This document shows positions 1 to 9,665 of a stretch of DNA of 64,000 nucleotides, piece by piece. The notes under the pieces are model-generated. The model saw only the letters and a list, made by a program, of their open reading frames with translations. It was not told the origin of the DNA and searched no databases. The DNA is from Leptolyngbya sp. SIO1E4. GTDB lineage: Bacteria; Cyanobacteriota; Cyanobacteriia; Phormidesmidales; Phormidesmidaceae. The DNA lies in NCBI GenBank assembly GCA_010672825.2, contig JAAHFU020000001.1, positions 744,001 through 808,000 of the forward strand. The letters run 5' to 3'. A program made the translations under genes and the position numbers. Numbering within the stretch: the first letter of the stretch is position 1; each line of letters starts with the position of its first letter.

Positions 1-209
1 TCTTGCCAAGAATGGTGTCGCCAGCGTGGACGGGTTAGCAGTATCAGCACTAGCGCCCCTAAGCTCAGGCGTAGGCTGACCATGCCGAAGGGCGTGACCT
101 GAGCAAACAGACTCTTGGCGATCGCAGCCCCTGAGTGAATCGAGGCCATAGACAAAAACACAAATAAAATAGGTGACTGCCAGCGCGGCTGAGTAGATGG
201 CTGCAACAC
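1..209 (-). CDS. EamA/DMT-family transporter, RhtA-like (5' end only)
   Basis: Partial gene running off the left edge, so only the first 69 or so residues are visible. Read on the minus strand from a GTG at 209 (a TTG follows at 206), it gives an N-terminus with residues such as SGAAIAKSLFAQVTPFGMV followed by LRLSLGALVLILLTRPRWR. This matches the first two helices of drug/metabolite transporters of the RhtA (threonine/homoserine exporter) type. An in-frame TGA lies at 216-218 and a GAGGAG ribosome-binding site precedes the start. Membrane location and amino-acid or metabolite export are inferred from the family; the substrate cannot be told from this fragment. Confidence 0.7.
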   Translation of the reverse strand, partial: MLQPSTQPRWQSPILFVFLSMASIHSGAAIAKSLFAQVTPFGMVSLRLSLGALVLILLTRPRWRHHSWQ

Positions 210-477
210 AACTCCTCAAGTAGGACAACTCGGATAACACAGCTGACCTGTGACAATACCTTAGAAAGAACCGGTAATCCAACCAAGGCACTCATCGCAA
301 CTATGAACTGAGATCATAGTTGCGACAGGCGTTGAGGGTATCGTTCCAACCACCGCTCCCGTGTGAGGGGAAACCCAGTCCCTGAAAAGCCTTGTAAACT
401 TATTTAAAGTGCGCTGCATTCACGATGCCGCTGCATTGGCTCGTCAAACTTTTTCGTCTGTACTCAAGTGGTTTCTT

Positions 478-1371
478 ATGCCGATCGCGACTGCTGTTAA
501 CGTTTCTGATTGCACCTGGCCCTGGCGAGGATTTCCCATTCGCTATCAAACAGCAGGCACCCAGGGAGCGCCCATACTGCTCATCCACGGCTTTGGTGCT
601 TCCAGCGACCACTGGCGTAAAAATATTCCTGTTTTAGCGGAGACTAACCGCGTCTATGCGATCGACCTGATTGGGTTTGGCAAGTCGGTTAAGCCCTGCC
701 CCAATGAGTCGATTGCATACACGTTTGAAACCTGGGCGCAGCTAGTCATCGACTTCTGCTGTGAGGTGATTGGTGCCCCCACCTTTTTAGTCGGGAATTC
801 AATCGGCTGCGTTGTCGCCATGCAGGCTGCCGTTTTGGCCAACGCTCAGTTTCTGGGCGTAGCGATGCTGGATTGTTCTTTGCGTCTGTTGCACGATCGC
901 AAGCGATCGACCCTGCCCTGGTACCGAGGGGCACCGGCCCCCATCCTGCAAAGCCTGTTGGGAATTCCCCCTGTGGGACATTTTTTCTTTTCTCGCTTGG
1001 CTCGCCCCAAAGTCATTCGCAATGTGCTCAAACAAGCCTATGCCAGAGAAGACGCCGTCACTGATGAGTTAGTGAACCTTCTGCTTGCCCCTGCAAAGGA
1101 TGCGGGTGCTGCTGATGTATTCCTCGCCTTTGTCCGATACTCCCAAGGGCCTTTGCCAGAAGACCTGTTACCGCAACTGCAGTGCCCTGCCCTCTTTATT
1201 TGGGGCACAGATGATCCGTGGGAACCCATTGCCCTCGGGCGTGAACTCGCGAATTATCCTACGGTTGAAGATTTTATCGCTTTAGAGGGTGTCGGACATT
1301 GCCCCCAAGATGAGGCACCTGAGCTAGTGAATCCGATTCTGCAGCGTTGGGTAGCCCAACATATTGCCTAA
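478..1371 (+). CDS. alpha/beta hydrolase, pheophytinase-like
   Basis: A 297-residue alpha/beta-fold hydrolase. The catalytic triad is visible: nucleophile Ser108 in GNSIG, acid Asp245 or Asp246 in GTDDPW, and His274 in GVGHCPQDE. The oxyanion-hole segment LIHGFGASSDHWR lies near residue 42. The GNSIG elbow and LIHGFGAS block are typical of the cyanobacterial and plant group that includes pheophytinase, but cyanobacterial members have mixed or unknown substrates, so an ester hydrolase is the safe statement. I chose the ATG at 478 because homology begins about 10 residues after it; a GTG at 409 in the same frame would add 23 residues without recognisable content. No signal peptide, so cytoplasmic. 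It appears monocistronic. Confidence 0.8.
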   Translation: MPIATAVNVSDCTWPWRGFPIRYQTAGTQGAPILLIHGFGASSDHWRKNIPVLAETNRVYAIDLIGFGKSVKPCPNESIAYTFETWAQLVIDFCCEVIGAPTFLVGNSIGCVVAMQAAVLANAQFLGVAMLDCSLRLLHDRKRSTLPWYRGAPAPILQSLLGIPPVGHFFFSRLARPKVIRNVLKQAYAREDAVTDELVNLLLAPAKDAGAADVFLAFVRYSQGPLPEDLLPQLQCPALFIWGTDDPWEPIALGRELANYPTVEDFIALEGVGHCPQDEAPELVNPILQRWVAQHIA

Positions 1372-1499
1372 TTTCAAGCCTTTCATCCCAGGATGATGGG
1401 GATCACACAGAGCCCAGCATACTAAGACATCTGGCCCATTTGGGCATTTTGTATAAGAACGAAGGATCTTGATGGGCCAATACAGGTCCGCCTATCCGG

Positions 1500-1543
1500 A
1501 TGCCGAATTCTTTCAAAAGGGATGCCGAACTCTTTCAAAAGCT
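1500..1543 (+). repeat. 22-bp tandem duplication over the start of the diguanylate cyclase
   Basis: ATGCCGAAyTCTTTCAAAAG occurs twice in a row, at 1500 and 1522, with one T/C difference. The 22-bp period shifts the frame, so only the second ATG opens the long reading frame; the first opens a different frame. Confidence 0.85.
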
Positions 1544-4236
1544 GGTTCTTAAAAGCAACAAGCAAGTTGTCGCTGCAGGGCCTGCTAATTCTGCCCTTTT
1601 TGCTGCAAACCGTAGGTATTGTTGGCCTGGTTGGCTATCTGTCATATCGGACAGGGCAGCAAGCGGTGAATGATCTTGCCAATCAACTCATTCAAGAAAA
1701 CACAAAACTCGTTGAAGCCAGACTAGATGCTTATCTCGAGACGGCTCATCAGATCAATCAGACACACCAGTTACTGGTGCAGTCAGGCCAACTCGATTTG
1801 CAAGATATCGGTCAGATTGAACAAAATCTCTTGGCGCAACTGCAACAGCATCCGACTGCCAGTTCAGTTTTGTATGGTGATCCTCAAGGCACCTTCAGGG
1901 CGTTTTCTCGGCGTGAAAACGATCAGATAGAGGCGAGTTTTGCCAATCCTGACGTCCCTACTCGCTTAGGCGTGCAGTTGCTGGATGTCCAAGGAGAGCC
2001 CTTAGGACGTCGTAAAACCCTGGATTCTTTTCCCGTAACTGATTCTCCCTGGTACCAAGCAGCTGTAACCAGTGGCCAACCAGGGTGGAGTCCTGTTTTT
2101 CAAATGAGCCAAGATTCTACGTTTGTCATTGATGCCTATCAGCCCGTTGATGACGCCCAAGGGCTGCAAGGGATCTTTGCGGTGAATCTCAGTCTGATCG
2201 AACTGGACAAGTTTCTATCGACATTAGAGATTAGCCAATCTGGCCTGGTCTTTGTTACCGAGGCCGATGGTTCTCTGATTGCCACCTCAACCGAAGACCT
2301 CCCCTTTTCTGCCGACGGGTCAGAAGCCCAAGGCACTAACCTCAGACGTTTGCGCAGTGCTAGTAGCCAAAATTCAGCGATCGCCCAGATTAGCCAGGCG
2401 CTGCAAAATCCAGCTGTATTCAACAGGACGGACCCAGCGTATCTTCAGGTAAACGTTAACAAGGAACGATATTTTGTCCACCATCAAATCTACCGCGACC
2501 CCTACGGCCTTGATTGGCGGATTACAACTGCCCTCCCCAGCAGTCACTTCATTGGGCAGATTTTGGCCAGCACTCAGCGAACGATTTTGCTCTGTGTCCT
2601 AGCTCTGCTCGGCGACCTGGTCTTTTTATGCTTAATATCCCGTTGGATTGCTTATCCGATCTTGCGCCTGCATCGAGGGGCTAAACAGCTGGCTACGGGA
2701 AAGTTCCAACGCTTACCCGAGACCTATTCCTTCGTGGAGTTAAAGGAACTCACCCACACCTTTAACGACATGGCCGGTCAAGTGAAGCAGTCTTTAGATA
2801 CGATGCGTTCCTTGACAAGAAAGCTCCTTGAGAGTGAGGCGCGGCTATTAACCTTTCTAGACGCATTGCCGGTAGGCGTTGCCCTACACTCTACCGATGG
2901 GGCTGTCATGTATCTCAACCAGGTTGCGCAGCAGCTCCTGAGTACAGATGCCACAGCACCTGAGAGTATTGATCATCTTGCTAAAAGCCAGCAGGCTTAC
3001 CGCGCGGGTACTGACCAACCTTATCCAGTCAGTGAAATGCCTGCAGTCCAAACCCTAAGCGGCCAATCAGTCGTCATTGACGATTTGGAAATTCGCCGAA
3101 ATGAGACGACGATCGCCTTAGAAATAAAAGGAACCCCTATTTTTGACGAGCATCAGCAAGTCACCTACGCCATTATTGTGTTCCAAGACATCACCCTACG
3201 AAAACAGGCTGAAACCGTCATCTCTGATTACAACCGCGCCTTAGAAAGCCAGGTCTTGAAACGCACCCTAGATCTTGAAAAAGAGATTCAAGAACGCAAG
3301 CGCACAGAGGAGCAGCTGCGCCAGAGCCAGGCAACCCAGCAGGCCATTTTAGCGGCCATTCCAGACATTTTGATTCGGCTAAATCGTGACGGAATTTACC
3401 TGTCCTGTTTGTCAGGGGATGAGATTACTCGACAAGGCAGTTGCCCCTATCATCCCCAGAAGTCTATCTTTGACAAGCTGCCTCCCGACCTAACGGATTT
3501 GCGCATGCACTATGTGAGACAGGCCCTCACAACTGGGCAGCGACAGGTTTATGAACACACCATTCCCTTTGGAGAGACTGTACTCCACGAAGAAACCCGC
3601 ATTGTCAGGCTGACGGATGACGAAGTGCTGGTCATGGTACGAGACATTACCGATCGCAAACAGGCAGAAGCACAGCTCCATCAGGCCAATCTAAAGCTTG
3701 AACAACTGGCAGAAACAGATGCGCTCACCCAGGTAGCCAATCGCCGTCATTTTGATCGCTTTTTACAAGAACAATGGCAACCCCTGAACCCTAGCAAGCA
3801 ACCGCTTTCTCTAATCTTGTTAGATATTGATTACTTCAAATTATTCAATGACACCTATGGGCACCCAGCGGGGGATGCCTGCCTGCAGCAACTGGTGCAA
3901 GCTTTTCAAACGGTTGTTCAAAACCCCGATTACTTGGTTGCGCGTTACGGGGGAGAAGAATTTGGGCTGATTTTACCCAGTACTAGCTGGCAAGCGGCGA
4001 TCGCCCTGGCCACTCAGCTGCGCACCGCAGTTCAGGAACTCGCCATTCCCCATACGGCATCGCCCAGAAAAGTGGTGACTATCAGCATGGGTATTAGCTG
4101 CCTAGTTCCAACATCACAGACGAGTCCAGCCATGCTCATTAAGCAAACCGACCAGGCCCTTTATGCAGCCAAACAACAGGGACGCCATTGCTACTTTACG
4201 TACAAAATGTTGGAAGGCCCCTTGTACAGTGGATAG
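1522..4236 (+). CDS. membrane-bound diguanylate cyclase with Cache, HAMP and two PAS domains
   Basis: A 904-residue sensor that makes the second messenger cyclic di-GMP from two GTP. Order of domains: transmembrane helix at about 18-40, extracytoplasmic dCache-type sensor to about 350, second helix at about 353-376, HAMP linker to about 430, two PAS domains (about 440-560 and 610-720), and a C-terminal GGDEF domain from about 735. The active-site signature is GGEEF at 810-814, so catalysis should be intact. The usual RxxD product-inhibition site upstream reads NPDY here, so feedback inhibition by c-di-GMP is probably lost. No EAL or HD-GYP domain is attached. The start overlaps a 22-bp tandem duplication. 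The dusA gene follows closely. Confidence 0.9.
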   Translation: MPNSFKSWFLKATSKLSLQGLLILPFLLQTVGIVGLVGYLSYRTGQQAVNDLANQLIQENTKLVEARLDAYLETAHQINQTHQLLVQSGQLDLQDIGQIEQNLLAQLQQHPTASSVLYGDPQGTFRAFSRRENDQIEASFANPDVPTRLGVQLLDVQGEPLGRRKTLDSFPVTDSPWYQAAVTSGQPGWSPVFQMSQDSTFVIDAYQPVDDAQGLQGIFAVNLSLIELDKFLSTLEISQSGLVFVTEADGSLIATSTEDLPFSADGSEAQGTNLRRLRSASSQNSAIAQISQALQNPAVFNRTDPAYLQVNVNKERYFVHHQIYRDPYGLDWRITTALPSSHFIGQILASTQRTILLCVLALLGDLVFLCLISRWIAYPILRLHRGAKQLATGKFQRLPETYSFVELKELTHTFNDMAGQVKQSLDTMRSLTRKLLESEARLLTFLDALPVGVALHSTDGAVMYLNQVAQQLLSTDATAPESIDHLAKSQQAYRAGTDQPYPVSEMPAVQTLSGQSVVIDDLEIRRNETTIALEIKGTPIFDEHQQVTYAIIVFQDITLRKQAETVISDYNRALESQVLKRTLDLEKEIQERKRTEEQLRQSQATQQAILAAIPDILIRLNRDGIYLSCLSGDEITRQGSCPYHPQKSIFDKLPPDLTDLRMHYVRQALTTGQRQVYEHTIPFGETVLHEETRIVRLTDDEVLVMVRDITDRKQAEAQLHQANLKLEQLAETDALTQVANRRHFDRFLQEQWQPLNPSKQPLSLILLDIDYFKLFNDTYGHPAGDACLQQLVQAFQTVVQNPDYLVARYGGEEFGLILPSTSWQAAIALATQLRTAVQELAIPHTASPRKVVTISMGISCLVPTSQTSPAMLIKQTDQALYAAKQQGRHCYFTYKMLEGPLYSG

Positions 4237-4259
4237 TTAAGGTGCCACCCCGTCTTTAC

Positions 4260-5297
4260 ATGACAGCGTCTGTTTATCCCCCTATAACCCGCCACGACCC
4301 CATCATGCGTTACCCCCTCAGCGTTGCACCCATGATGGATAGAACCGATCGCCATTATCGTTACTTTATGCGACAGATTACGCGACGGACGCTGCTGTAC
4401 ACAGAAATGGTGACGTCTCAGGCAATTCTGCGGGGAGATCGCGACCATTTACTGGGGTTTTCCGCCATAGAGAAGCCCTTGGTACTACAAGTGGGCGGTG
4501 ATGACCCTAAAGCGCTTGCTGCCTGTGCCCGCATTGCAGAAGACTATGGTTACGATGGCATCAACTTAAATGTGGGCTGCCCCAGCGATCGCGTACAGAG
4601 TGGTAATTTTGGCGCCTGTCTGATGGCTCAGCCTGATCTCGTCGCTGAGTGTGTAGCTGCCATGATGGGGGCTACAAAGCTTTGCGTCAGCGTTAAACAC
4701 CGCATCGGCATTGATAACCAAGACGACTACGCCCATATGGCTGCCTTTGTCAGCACTGTTGCGGCAGCAGGCTGCCGACACTTTACGGCCCATGCACGCA
4801 AAGCCTGGTTAAAAGGGCTCAGCCCCAAGGAAAATCGAACTATCCCCCCGCTGCGCTACGAAGAGATTTACCGCCTCAAGCAAGAATGGCCACACCTCTG
4901 GATTGAAATTAACGGCGGCATCAAATCTCTCCATCAGGCACAAAGCCACCTGCATTCTGTAAACGCAGTCATGATTGGGCGGGCCGCCTACGATACCCCT
5001 TACCTATTTGCCGCGGCAGATACTACCTTTTTTGGCGATGACACCCAGCCCTTAACGAGATCGCAGGTGGTTGAGGCTATGCTGCCCTACATTGAGCAGT
5101 GGACTCGCCACGGGCTAAAGCTTAACAGCATCACTCGCCACATGCTGATGTTATTTCATGGTCAGCCTGGTAGCCGTCTTTGGAAACGCTTGATCACCGA
5201 AAATGCTTGTCGACCTGGTACCGGAGTTGAGGTGGTAAAAGCCGCTTTGGCAGCTGTGCAGCGATCCGGCAGCCCACTGGCAAGCTCACAGGGCTGA
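4260..5297 (+). CDS. dusA: tRNA-dihydrouridine synthase A
   Basis: A 345-residue FMN enzyme that reduces uridines in the D-loop of tRNA, with NADPH as donor. The DusA signature blocks are present: APMMDRTDRHYRYFMR near residue 20, catalytic Cys107 in NVGCPSDRV, QSGNFGACLM just after, and the FMN-phosphate part INGGIKS. I prefer the ATG at 4260, 23 bases after the diguanylate cyclase stop; longer forms starting inside that gene add nothing conserved, and a second ATG sits 15 codons further in. The C-terminus continues about 20 residues beyond the conserved core. Length and motifs fit DusA rather than DusB or DusC. Confidence 0.93.
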   Translation: MTASVYPPITRHDPIMRYPLSVAPMMDRTDRHYRYFMRQITRRTLLYTEMVTSQAILRGDRDHLLGFSAIEKPLVLQVGGDDPKALAACARIAEDYGYDGINLNVGCPSDRVQSGNFGACLMAQPDLVAECVAAMMGATKLCVSVKHRIGIDNQDDYAHMAAFVSTVAAAGCRHFTAHARKAWLKGLSPKENRTIPPLRYEEIYRLKQEWPHLWIEINGGIKSLHQAQSHLHSVNAVMIGRAAYDTPYLFAAADTTFFGDDTQPLTRSQVVEAMLPYIEQWTRHGLKLNSITRHMLMLFHGQPGSRLWKRLITENACRPGTGVEVVKAALAAVQRSGSPLASSQG

Positions 5298-5342
5298 GCC
5301 TCAGGGCAATACTCGGTGTCTTAATAAAAATAGCCATTTACG

Positions 5343-5368
5343 AAAAAAGGGTGAGCACACACTCACCC
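5343..5368 (-). terminator. rho-independent terminator of the hli gene
   Basis: Perfect 7-bp stem GGGTGAG/CTCACCC (5349-5355 with 5362-5368) and a 6-base loop. On the minus strand it is followed by six T residues (5348-5343). It lies about 100 bases past the hli stop. Confidence 0.75.
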
Positions 5369-5470
5369 TCTCTAAACCTTCTTTTGGAAACTGCTGCTTT
5401 GTAACCAACAGTAGACCAACTACTTCTACCAAGACCAATTGGAGAAGACCTCAGAAGATACCTGTGCTGA

Positions 5471-5614
5471 TTACATCAAGCCCAGCTGAGACAGAATGCC
5501 CTGACCAGTCATGAACTCAGTTGCCAAGCCGACAACGAAGCCCAACATTGCCAAACGACCGTTCCAGTTTTCAGCGAACTGAGTGAAACCAAACTTACCT
5601 TGCTCTTCAGCCAT
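5471..5614 (-). CDS. high-light-inducible protein (one-helix CAB/ELIP/HLIP)
   Basis: A 47-residue single-helix thylakoid protein. The chlorophyll-binding motif ENWNGRLAMLGF spans residues 15-26 and continues into a hydrophobic helix with a second Met/Gly-rich turn. Family members bind chlorophyll and carotenoid as dimers or with partners, dissipate excess energy and accompany photosystem II assembly and chlorophyll handling. The ATG at 5614 is preceded by an AT-rich stretch containing GAGG, and a terminator lies at 5343-5368, so this looks like its own transcription unit. The length is typical of short cyanobacterial Hlips (HliA/HliB type). Which paralogue it is cannot be told. Confidence 0.9.
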   Translation of the reverse strand: MAEEQGKFGFTQFAENWNGRLAMLGFVVGLATEFMTGQGILSQLGLM

Positions 5615-5737
5615 AATGAAAACCTCATTTGCTTCAAGGACTCGGGGCATTTGCCCACGTCATGAATAAATGTTAATCATTCTGCAGAGAAAGTGCAACA
5701 TTTCTTCAGGATTTGTACCTAAAGATGTAGAAGCCTT

Positions 5738-7543
5738 TTATTGCAAGGTCATGGCGCTGCCGCCCCCACGACGGGCGGGCTCTGCTACTGCGGTTACCCC
5801 CCCATCTGGGTTGACAAGAATACCTGTAGCTGCACCGATTTCTGGAATTTCTCTCAACTGATGTCCAGCCGTAGATAGAGTTTGACCCAGTTCCGTCGTC
5901 TCAAAACCTTGATCGACGAGGGTGACCCCGCTGTTACGTTGGGAAAGTCGCGGTGCAGCGATTGCGGCATCTAAATCCATCCCAAAGTCAATCACATTAA
6001 CGGCAATCCCCAACACGGTGGTGATGATGGTGGAGCCGCCAGGAGAACCAAACGCTAGCAAGCTACCGTCAGGACCCAGGGCGATTGTTGGAGCCATGCT
6101 GCTGCGGGGGCGCTTACCGGGTTCCGGCACATTGGGATGGGGAATATCAGTGTCAAAATCTGTCAGTTCGTTGTTGAGGATGAAGCCATACCCCGGCACC
6201 ACTATTCCAGAGCCGCCTGTGGATTCCAGCGTTAGCGTGTAGGACACGACCATGCCGTTGGCATCGACCACGGTTAGGTGGGTTGTAGAGGTACCCTCGC
6301 CATCGGGGTTGGTGAGCACGGTTTGAAGGGCCGTCAAGCTCGGGCTAGGATCCTGCTGATGGGGTAGAGGATTACCTGCTACGGCTTGATAGGTCTCGGC
6401 ATCGGCAGGGGCCTCTGCCAACATATCTGAACGGCGGCTAGCAATGTAATCAGCGCTTAGCAGCCCCGATAAAGGCACATCCACATATTCGGGGTCGCCG
6501 AGATAGGCGTTGCGATCGCTAAACGCAATTCTTTCGGCTTCAATCAGCCAGTGCAGCGCTTCTGCCCGCTCCAGAGACCCGAGGTCATAGGTTTCCAATA
6601 GGCTCAATACCTGGGCTACGGTAATCCCACCACTGCTGGGTAAGCCCATGCCATAAAACTGATAGCCGTGATAAGTACTTTCCACTGCAGGCCGTACCCG
6701 CACTTCATAGCGATCTAAATCGGCCGGGGTCATGCGCCCTGGCCATACTGGAAACGGCGGCTCAGCAACAACCGGAGGCTGCTGAACGGTTTGAGCAATC
6801 GCGTCTGCAATTTCCCCCCGGTAAAACGCATTGACGCCCTGCTCTGCCAATAGGCGATAGGTCTGCCCCATGTCTGGATTGTGAAAGCGACTGCCCACCG
6901 CAGGCACTTCACCCCCTGGTAAATAAAGCGCTTGGGTGCTGGAAAACGCTTCAAATCGCTCTTGGTTACGGCTGATCTGCTCTGCAAAGGTTTCGTCTAC
7001 GGTGAAGCCCTCTTCCGCCAGGGAAATCGCGGGCTGCAGCAGTTCTGATAAAGGTTTTGTGCCATAGCGTTCCACGGCGGTGGCCCAGTTCAAGGGTGTG
7101 CCTGGCACTCCGACGGCTAATCCACTGCTGATGCGATTTGGAAAGAAGGGAAGCGTTTCCCCCGTCGGACTATCGGGATCCTGGAACAGATCGGGTGTGG
7201 TGGCCGCAGGAGCCTCTTCACGACCGTCCAGGGTGACCACGGTGTCGCGATCGGGCTGATAAATGACCATGAAGCCACCTCCACCGATTCCAGCAGAGAA
7301 GGGTTCCACAACCCCTAAAGCAGCAGCGGTTGCCACCGCGGCATCCACCGCGTTGCCACCTGCCCTCAGCACATCAATGCCAATTTGCGTCGCGCGTTCA
7401 TCCACACTGGCCACTGCACCGCCTGTACCCGTTGCCACATGGCTGGATTGAGATCGAGCAGGCGGGTGCCACAGCAGCCCAATGGCCATAAACAGGCAGA
7501 GACCCAGCACCGCGATCGCGGCCCTTAACGTTCTACGATTCAT
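5738..7543 (-). CDS. ggt: gamma-glutamyltransferase
   Basis: A 601-residue Ntn-hydrolase that cleaves gamma-glutamyl bonds of glutathione and related compounds, made as a precursor that cuts itself. An N-terminal hydrophobic segment (residues 7-26, MNRRTLRAAIAVLGLCLFM) followed by ARSQ suggests export to the periplasm. The autocatalytic and nucleophilic Thr is the first of TTH in GTSTTHLTVVD, and small-subunit motifs include STGGSGIVVPGYGFILNNEL and PGKRPRSSMAPTI. I chose the ATG at 7543 because AGGGA lies at the right distance and the signal peptide begins there; in-frame upstream starts add residues without meaning. Both subunits are intact. Confidence 0.92.
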   Translation of the reverse strand: MNRRTLRAAIAVLGLCLFMAIGLLWHPPARSQSSHVATGTGGAVASVDERATQIGIDVLRAGGNAVDAAVATAAALGVVEPFSAGIGGGGFMVIYQPDRDTVVTLDGREEAPAATTPDLFQDPDSPTGETLPFFPNRISSGLAVGVPGTPLNWATAVERYGTKPLSELLQPAISLAEEGFTVDETFAEQISRNQERFEAFSSTQALYLPGGEVPAVGSRFHNPDMGQTYRLLAEQGVNAFYRGEIADAIAQTVQQPPVVAEPPFPVWPGRMTPADLDRYEVRVRPAVESTYHGYQFYGMGLPSSGGITVAQVLSLLETYDLGSLERAEALHWLIEAERIAFSDRNAYLGDPEYVDVPLSGLLSADYIASRRSDMLAEAPADAETYQAVAGNPLPHQQDPSPSLTALQTVLTNPDGEGTSTTHLTVVDANGMVVSYTLTLESTGGSGIVVPGYGFILNNELTDFDTDIPHPNVPEPGKRPRSSMAPTIALGPDGSLLAFGSPGGSTIITTVLGIAVNVIDFGMDLDAAIAAPRLSQRNSGVTLVDQGFETTELGQTLSTAGHQLREIPEIGAATGILVNPDGGVTAVAEPARRGGGSAMTLQ

Positions 7544-7705
7544 CAACATTCCCTGACAGCTCACAATGCCTATGGTTTGCATCTTCGCCTGTTTTCGGCG
7601 ATTCAGGCTGTAATTTATCAAGCGGCTGGCAACATAGGATTACTGTCTGATACTGATTGATATCTGCCCAGGTAGGTTAGCAATGTCAAAAAGGAGGGGG
7701 TTCAG

Positions 7706-7868
7706 ATGAAGATTGAAGTGGAGCCTTTCATCTACCAGCGCCTCAAGGACGCTCTAAAAGCGATGGAATCTTCTCTATGTCGTCTTTATTGAGCGTGAAA
7801 ACGACATATTCCGGATTATTTCAACTCGGAAGGCGACCCGTAAGGAGTGTGAACAGTATGAAAGTTGA
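7706..7868 (+). pseudogene. BrnT-type toxin remnant (DUF497), frameshifted
   Basis: A short opening at 7706 (MKIEVEPFIYQRL, good AGGAGG upstream) stops at 7789. In another frame from about 7758 to 7868 the sequence reads RWNLLYVVFIERENDIFRII and then STRKATRKECEQYES, the C-terminal block of BrnT ribonuclease toxins (consensus RIISARKATRKER..YE). The N-terminal two thirds of BrnT are missing and no BrnA antitoxin follows. I read it as a decayed toxin gene. The link between the 7706 opening and BrnT is uncertain. Confidence 0.55.
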
Positions 7869-7976
7869 CCCCCTGAAAAAATAGAACGCGATCCCATCAG
7901 TCTTCAATCACGGTCACCAGCCATACGGTAAGTGATCAGAAGAAATCTGGGATCGCTTCGTTGGAAGCGCTAACGC

Positions 7977-9665
7977 TTACTCAAATAAATCTAAATCTGT
8001 AACGGCTCCCCGGCTGCTGGTGGATACCAGCTTGGCATACTTGCCCAAAACCCCTCGGGAGTAGTTGGGCTGGCGGGGTTTCCAGGCAGCGCGGCGCTGG
8101 GCGAGTTCCTCGTCAGACACATTGAGCTGGAGTCTGTTTTGATCCGCGTCGATGGTGATGGTGTCGCCTTCTTGTACCAGGGCGATCGCCCCCCCAACTG
8201 CTGCCTCAGGGGCGACGTGGCCAACTACCATGCCATAGGTGCCGCCCGAGAAACGACCATCTGTGATCAGCCCGACGGAATCCCCGAGTCCAGCCCCGAT
8301 GATGGCAGAAGTGGGCGCTAGCATTTCTCGCATGCCAGGGCCACCTTTGGGGCCTTCATAGCGAACTACCACCACATCGCCAGCCACAATCTGTTTGTCC
8401 AGGATGGCCCGCAGGCACTCCTCCTCAGACTCAAAGACCCGAGCTGGCCCCGTGATTTGGCGTTTCTTGATCCCCGTGAGTTTGGCAACAGCCCCTTCTT
8501 CGGCCAAATTGCCCTTCAGAATCCCCAGGTGCCCTTGGGGATACACGGGTTGGTCAAAGGGACGAATGACATCTTGATCTGGGCTGGGAGCCTCTGGGAT
8601 ATCTGCCAGCAATTCCTCGATAGTTTGCCCGGTAATGGTGAGGGCATCGCCGTGAAGGAGCCCTTTGCTCAGCAGCATTTTCATCACCTGGGGCACGCCT
8701 CCAGCTTTGTGGAAATCTGTGGCCACATAACGACCTGACGGCTTTAAGTCACAGAGGACGGGAACCCGACGGCGAATCGTTTCAAAATCATCAATGGTGA
8801 GGTGAACTCCGATCGCATTGGCGATCGCCAACATGTGCAGCACCGAATTAGTGGAGCCGCCGACGGCCATAATGACTGAGATAGCGTTTTCAAACGCTTT
8901 GCGCGTCAAAATTTGACGGGGCAGAATTTGCTTCCGAATTGCTTCTACCAGAACGAATGCTGACTTCTCAGTACTGTCTGCTTTCTCAGCATCTTCAGCC
9001 GCCATCGTAGACGAATACATCAAGCTCATGCCCATAGCCTCAAACGCAGAGGACATGGTGTTAGCAGTATACATGCCGCCACAAGAACCCGCCCCAGGAC
9101 ACGCATTCCGCTCGACGGCCAATAACTCTTCTTCCCCGATTTTGCCCGCGCTGTATTCACCTACCGCTTCAAATGCACTGACAACGGTCAGGTCTTTGCC
9201 ATCATGGTGGCCGGGTTTAATCGTGCCACCATAGACAAAAATGGCTGGAATGTTTAGCCGCGCCATCGCGATCATGGCGCCAGGCATGTTCTTATCACAG
9301 CCGCCGATCGCGATCACCCCATCCATGCTCTGGCCATTGCAGACCGTTTCAATAGAGTCAGCAATCACTTCCCGAGACACTAGAGAGTACTTCATGCCCT
9401 CAGTGCCCATCGAAATGCCATCGCTGATGGTGATGGTGCCGAAGATCTGAGGCATCCCACCTGCTTGCCGAGCCCCGGTTTCTGCCCGCTTTGCTAGGAT
9501 ATCCAGCCCCATATTGCAGGGAGTAATGGTGCTAAATCCATTCGCCACCCCAACGATAGGCTTTGCAAAATCCTTATCTCCAAAGCCAACGGCCCTGAGC
9601 ATCGCTCGGTTGGGAGAACGCTGCACGCCTTGGGTCACGACCTGGCTTCTACGATTATCCGGCAT
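7977..9665 (-). CDS. ilvD: dihydroxy-acid dehydratase
   Basis: A 562-residue iron-sulfur dehydratase that converts 2,3-dihydroxy-isovalerate and 2,3-dihydroxy-3-methylvalerate to the 2-oxo acids that give valine, isoleucine and leucine. Cluster-binding cysteines lie in [16 protein letters not shown] and [11 protein letters not shown], all in expected positions. The C-terminal swivelling domain contains [18 protein letters not shown] and DGRFSGGT. The length fits the family, and the ATG at 9665 gives the usual short N-terminus before [10 protein letters not shown]. No other branched-chain gene is adjacent, so it is a solitary locus as is common in cyanobacteria. Confidence 0.96.
   Translation of the reverse strand: MPDNRRSQVVTQGVQRSPNRAMLRAVGFGDKDFAKPIVGVANGFSTITPCNMGLDILAKRAETGARQAGGMPQIFGTITISDGISMGTEGMKYSLVSREVIADSIETVCNGQSMDGVIAIGGCDKNMPGAMIAMARLNIPAIFVYGGTIKPGHHDGKDLTVVSAFEAVGEYSAGKIGEEELLAVERNACPGAGSCGGMYTANTMSSAFEAMGMSLMYSSTMAAEDAEKADSTEKSAFVLVEAIRKQILPRQILTRKAFENAISVIMAVGGSTNSVLHMLAIANAIGVHLTIDDFETIRRRVPVLCDLKPSGRYVATDFHKAGGVPQVMKMLLSKGLLHGDALTITGQTIEELLADIPEAPSPDQDVIRPFDQPVYPQGHLGILKGNLAEEGAVAKLTGIKKRQITGPARVFESEEECLRAILDKQIVAGDVVVVRYEGPKGGPGMREMLAPTSAIIGAGLGDSVGLITDGRFSGGTYGMVVGHVAPEAAVGGAIALVQEGDTITIDADQNRLQLNVSDEELAQRRAAWKPRQPNYSRGVLGKYAKLVSTSSRGAVTDLDLFE

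Noticed and set aside
65-295. 76-residue minus-strand frame at the left edge
   Set aside because: It is out of frame with the clear EamA N-terminus read from 209; its Cys/Ser/Arg-rich sequence matches nothing.
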